Assembly: GCA_025963345.1 (NCBI GenBank)
Contig: JAOPUS010000038.1
Span: 1-8,569, forward strand
From: Blastococcus sp.
Lineage (GTDB): Bacteria; Actinomycetota; Actinomycetes; Mycobacteriales; Geodermatophilaceae
Reading direction: 5' to 3'
Length of the DNA: 8,569 nucleotides
Position 1 is the first letter of the stretch. Every line of letters starts with the position of its first letter. Below the pieces are notes generated by a model that worked only from the letters and a program-made list of their open reading frames with translations, was not told where the DNA came from and did not search any database. The position numbers and the translations under genes were made by a program. Below, piece after piece: positions 5,855 through 8,569 of this stretch.

Positions 5855-8569
5855 GCACCTCGGACGCGTGGGACGCATGGGACGGGGGACGGCGCGTTCC
5901 CGAACATGTGCTCGACAGTGACCCGGACGACGTGCACAGTGCGCTCGTGCCACCCGGAGCCCTGCACCATCGGGTGACCGCGGCCCTGGCGAACTGGCAG
6001 CTCGACGATGCCGAGGAACTGCTCGCCGGCGTCGATCGGGATCCCTCCCCCTACGTCGCTGCCGACCCGGCCGCCGACGCGAACGGCCATGCCGGTGACC
6101 CGGCCCCCGTCTCCCTGGACAAGGCCTGGGCCGACACCCTGCGCGCCGAGCTGCTCGTGCGGCGGCTGCGCGTCGCCGGCTTCACCCTGGTCGGCGACCC
6201 GGTCACCGCCGACGCCTCGACCGAGCCGGCCCTCGACCTGCACGCCGGGGTGGCCGAGCTGATCGACGGTTCCGGGGACGAGACGGACCCCCGCTCGGAG
6301 TCCGCGGCGCGGGCCGCACTGGCGATCGCCCTGGTCCGCTCGGCCAAGGCCGCCTTCGACGCGAGCGACGACGACCTGCAACGCGCGGCCGGGCTGGCCC
6401 GGCACGCCCGCATCGAGCTGCTCTCCCGCCGGATCGACGCGGCCATGGACGAGGCGGTCGAGGCCGCGAGCCTGCTCGATCCGCTGCTCGCCCCGAGCGC
6501 GCTGCTCATCGACACCCTCGGGACACTCGCCGGGGTCCTCGCCGACCTCGAGCTGATGCCACTGGCTCTGGACTACCAGCGCCGCGCCCACGAGTCGGCG
6601 ACCGCCGCCGCAGCCGATCCCGGCTCGCTCGGCGTCGAGGACGGCGACCCGGACGTGCTCGTCGCGTCGACCGCCACCTGTCTCGGGGAGCTCTGCGCCG
6701 AGCTGGGCGAGGGGCTGCTCGACGACGGCGTCCCCGAGTCGGCCGCCCCGTACTTCGCCGACGCCCGCCGGTTCGCCGAGGAGGCCCTCGCACTGCTGCC
6801 CCCGGAGTCCCCCGGTGTCGTGACCGCCCAGGTCGTGCACGGGTGGGCGCTGGTCGGGCTCGGCGAGCACGCCGCCGCGATCGGCCCGCTGCGCGCCGCC
6901 GTCCGCATCACCTCCGCCACCGCCGACCGCGCCCAGCTCGCGTCGGCACAGCTGGCGCTGGGCCGGGCGCTGCGCCGTCAGGGCGACGGCACCGCCGCCG
7001 ACGAGCACCTGGTCTCCGCGCTCACCCTGGCCACCGAGCACGGCCTGCCGCGGCTGCGCCGGGCCGCGCTGCGCGAGCTGTGCACCCTGCACGCCGAGCT
7101 GGACGACGCCGGCAGCGCGCTGCCCTACCTGCAGGCCTACCTCTCCGACGAGCTGGACCGCGTCGACGAGCGGCGCACCCGCTGGGTCGAACTGTTCGGC
7201 CGGCGCAAGAGCCTGCTGGAGACCGAGCGGGCCGCCGGTCAGCTGCGCCGCCAGGCCTACGAGGACCCGCTCACCCACCTGCCCAACCGGCGGTACGCCG
7301 AGGCCCGCCTCGACGGTCTGCTGTCGGCCGGGGCGGCGCCGGCGCTGGCCGTCGTCGACGTGGACCGGTTCAAGTCGATCAACGACGCCATCGGTCACCC
7401 CGGTGGCGACTCGGTGCTGCGCACGGTCGCCGAACTGCTCATCGCCGGCGTCCGCGACACCGACGAGGTCTGCCGCTGGGCCGGCGACGAGTACGTGATC
7501 CTGCTGCCCGACACCACGGCCGAGCAGGCCGAGCGGGCCCTGGAGCGCACCCGGCGGAAGGTCGCGACCTACGACTGGTCGGAGTTCGGCCTCACCGTTC
7601 CGGTGACGATCAGCGTGGGCATCGCCTCCGCGGCCCGGGGCGACGACCGCCGGACGTTGTTCGCGGCGGCCGACGGCGTGTTGTACGACGCCAAGCGCAG
7701 TGGCCGCGACCGCGTCGTGCGACTGTCGGGCGTGACCCAGACCCGAGCGCCCGGCAGCAGCCCCCTGGACGCACTGTTCGGCCCGCCGCCGTCGGCGGCC
7801 GCGCCCGACGACACGGCCTCCGCCGACACCCCGGAGGACGGCCCGGACGACGACACGGCGGCGGCTACGGTCGCGACCGTGCAGCCTTCCCCCCTGGGCC
7901 ATGACTCCCCTCTGGGGGACCCTTCCTCGACCGACGAGACCGGTGGTTTCGCTCCGCTCCTGATCGAACCCCGCGTCGACCCGCCGCTGGGCAGCGGCAG
8001 CGCCGCCGAGCCGCTGCTGGGCCCGGTCCTCGATGCGGCCGAGCCGGTCGCGGTGCCGCTGCCGGTCCCCGCGGTCGCCGCCGTCGAGCCCGACGTCATC
8101 TGGGGCACCGGCCGCAGCATCGAGCAGATCCTCGCCCTCGTGCGCGAGGCCCGGCGCGAGCACCCCGACCGCCCCGCGCTGGTGCTGCGCGCAACGGCTG
8201 AGACCCTCGTCGCGCTGGCCAGCGAGCACGACGCGTACACGACCATGGACGCCGGGGCGATGTCCGCTGCGGTCGGCCCGCTGCCCGAGCCGGTCGGCCG
8301 CGTGGGCGTACTCTGCGCCAGCAACGGCGACACCCCGATCGCGGCCGAGGCGGCGTTCGTCGCCCGGGTCACCGGCACCGAGGTCGTCCGGGTCGACGAC
8401 GTGGGCGGCAGCCGCATCCGGCCGCTGCTCGCCGACCCGTCACTGCTCACCGAGGTCGACTGCCTGGTCGTCGTGGCCGGGCTGGACGCCGCGCTGGCCA
8501 GCGTCGTCAGCGGGCTGACCGACGTGCCGATCGTCGCCGTCCCCACCTCCACCGGGCAGGGCAACGCCT
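5851..8569 (+). CDS. TPR-like/GGDEF protein fused to a LarB-like domain (3' end beyond window)
   Basis: One uninterrupted frame of 906 codons to the window end; I read every codon and found no stop. Residues 1-470 are helical repeats paralogous to the preceding gene (LPYLQAYLSDELDRVDERR matches its LHWLEAYRSDTGRAHTRSR). The GGDEF domain spans 472-623: DPLTHLPNRR, D503-V-D505-RFKSIND with the normal GH, signature A544-G-D-E-Y548, and I-site R535-D-T-D538. Residues 624-746 form a Pro/Ala/Asp-rich linker. From about 747 (PDVIWGTGRSIEQIL) the sequence follows LarB, which carboxylates and hydrolyses nicotinic acid adenine dinucleotide in nickel-pincer cofactor synthesis. The GTG start uses the GTGA overlap, with GAGG 7 bases upstream (5840-5843). 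The C-terminal part, where LarB's catalytic Cys should be, lies outside the window. Enzymatic activity of either domain is inferred; the fusion itself is seen. Confidence 0.88.
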   Translation, partial: MSTSDAWDAWDGGRRVPEHVLDSDPDDVHSALVPPGALHHRVTAALANWQLDDAEELLAGVDRDPSPYVAADPAADANGHAGDPAPVSLDKAWADTLRAELLVRRLRVAGFTLVGDPVTADASTEPALDLHAGVAELIDGSGDETDPRSESAARAALAIALVRSAKAAFDASDDDLQRAAGLARHARIELLSRRIDAAMDEAVEAASLLDPLLAPSALLIDTLGTLAGVLADLELMPLALDYQRRAHESATAAAADPGSLGVEDGDPDVLVASTATCLGELCAELGEGLLDDGVPESAAPYFADARRFAEEALALLPPESPGVVTAQVVHGWALVGLGEHAAAIGPLRAAVRITSATADRAQLASAQLALGRALRRQGDGTAADEHLVSALTLATEHGLPRLRRAALRELCTLHAELDDAGSALPYLQAYLSDELDRVDERRTRWVELFGRRKSLLETERAAGQLRRQAYEDPLTHLPNRRYAEARLDGLLSAGAAPALAVVDVDRFKSINDAIGHPGGDSVLRTVAELLIAGVRDTDEVCRWAGDEYVILLPDTTAEQAERALERTRRKVATYDWSEFGLTVPVTISVGIASAARGDDRRTLFAAADGVLYDAKRSGRDRVVRLSGVTQTRAPGSSPLDALFGPPPSAAAPDDTASADTPEDGPDDDTAAATVATVQPSPLGHDSPLGDPSSTDETGGFAPLLIEPRVDPPLGSGSAAEPLLGPVLDAAEPVAVPLPVPAVAAVEPDVIWGTGRSIEQILALVREARREHPDRPALVLRATAETLVALASEHDAYTTMDAGAMSAAVGPLPEPVGRVGVLCASNGDTPIAAEAAFVARVTGTEVVRVDDVGGSRIRPLLADPSLLTEVDCLVVVAGLDAALASVVSGLTDVPIVAVPTSTGQGNA
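7738..8088 (+). other. Low-complexity linker between GGDEF and LarB-like domains, with a drop in codon GC3
   Basis: About 120 codons rich in Pro, Ala, Asp, Ser and Thr, with no recognisable domain. Codons from about 7861 to 7975 include unusually many ending in T or A for this window (GCT, CCT, CAT, CCT, CCT, GGT, GGT, GCT, GAA). This part also holds a hairpin, TCCCC (7906-7910) - TCTG - GGGGA (7915-7919), and a direct repeat CCTTCC at 7885-7890 and 7921-7926. It reads like former intergenic sequence brought into frame. A typical LarB N-terminal segment (the R-x-G-x-PEVV stretch and the helices before it) is not recognisable here. Confidence 0.55.
8089..8569 (+). other. LarB-like (PurE-related) domain, N-terminal two-thirds
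   Basis: Segment of the fusion protein, residues about 747-906. PDVIWGTGRSIEQIL aligns with the LarB stretch PEVVFGEGKTPEQI, and VLRATAETLVAL with its VTRASPEQAAAL. GRVGVLCASNGDTPIAAEAA aligns with the PurE-like nucleotide-binding start (TAGTSDLPVAEEAA), VVRVDDVGGSRIRPLL with VERIYDVGVAGLHRLL, LVVVAGLDAALASVVSGL with VIVVAGMEGALPSVVGGL, and IVAVPTSTGQG with VIAVPTSVGYG. The order and spacing of these blocks make the family call solid. Several positions near-invariant in LarB are changed: Glu of GMEGAL is Asp879, TSD is NGD, and GYG is GQG. The comparison blocks are recalled from memory of the family. It may be an active, diverged enzyme or a repurposed domain. Confidence 0.8.

Noticed and set aside
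5506..8229. Open frame of about 907 codons on the minus strand opposite the GGDEF-LarB gene
   Set aside because: Antisense shadow of the fusion gene: low-complexity Gly/Arg/Val/Gln composition and no domain signature.
8053..8569. Separate larB gene starting at an internal GTG
   Set aside because: No Shine-Dalgarno-like sequence precedes the in-frame GTG at 8053, there is no stop between the domains, and both domains are in the same frame, so one fused protein is the simpler reading.

Overview
The window is very GC-rich, with codons ending almost always in G or C, GTG starts and short or absent leaders. Together with the protein types (GuaB1-type GMP reductase, actinobacterial GroES-like protein, DUF1025-type zinc peptidase beside serS and pheA) this points to a high-GC actinobacterium. 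Pseudonocardiaceae is my best guess, but that is inference from gene content, not a search.

Left part (1-2950): serS, cut by the window edge, is read on the minus strand. Divergent from it are guaB1 (CBS-containing GMP reductase) and a small HExxH metallopeptidase that overlaps guaB1 by 4 bases. A long near-perfect palindrome (2536-2572) then separates these from an orphan GroES-like gene with its own leaderless-looking promoter. From memory, serS, a gene for this type of metallopeptidase and pheA also lie close together in Mycobacterium tuberculosis, so this looks like a conserved core neighbourhood into which guaB1 and the groES-like gene have been placed.

Middle (2951-4150): a stem-loop sits between the convergent groES-like gene and pheA (prephenate dehydratase with ACT domain, minus strand). 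A divergent intergenic region holds the pheA promoter and a GC-rich hairpin ahead of the next operon.

Right part (4151-end): two translationally coupled paralogous genes encode soluble proteins with helical-repeat N-termini and a GGDEF (diguanylate cyclase) domain. Both have an Ala in the first position of the signature (AGDEF, AGDEY) and both keep the RxxD inhibitory site. The second does not stop after its GGDEF domain: the same frame runs through a Pro/Ala/Asp-rich linker into a LarB-like domain (nickel-pincer cofactor biosynthesis / PurE-like fold), still open at the window end. This TPR-GGDEF-LarB fusion is the most unusual thing in the window. It suggests a link between c-di-GMP and nickel-pincer cofactor synthesis, or a repurposed LarB-like output domain.

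The rest is ordinary housekeeping metabolism: serine charging, purine salvage and phenylalanine synthesis. No RNA genes, CRISPR arrays or insertion sequences were seen.
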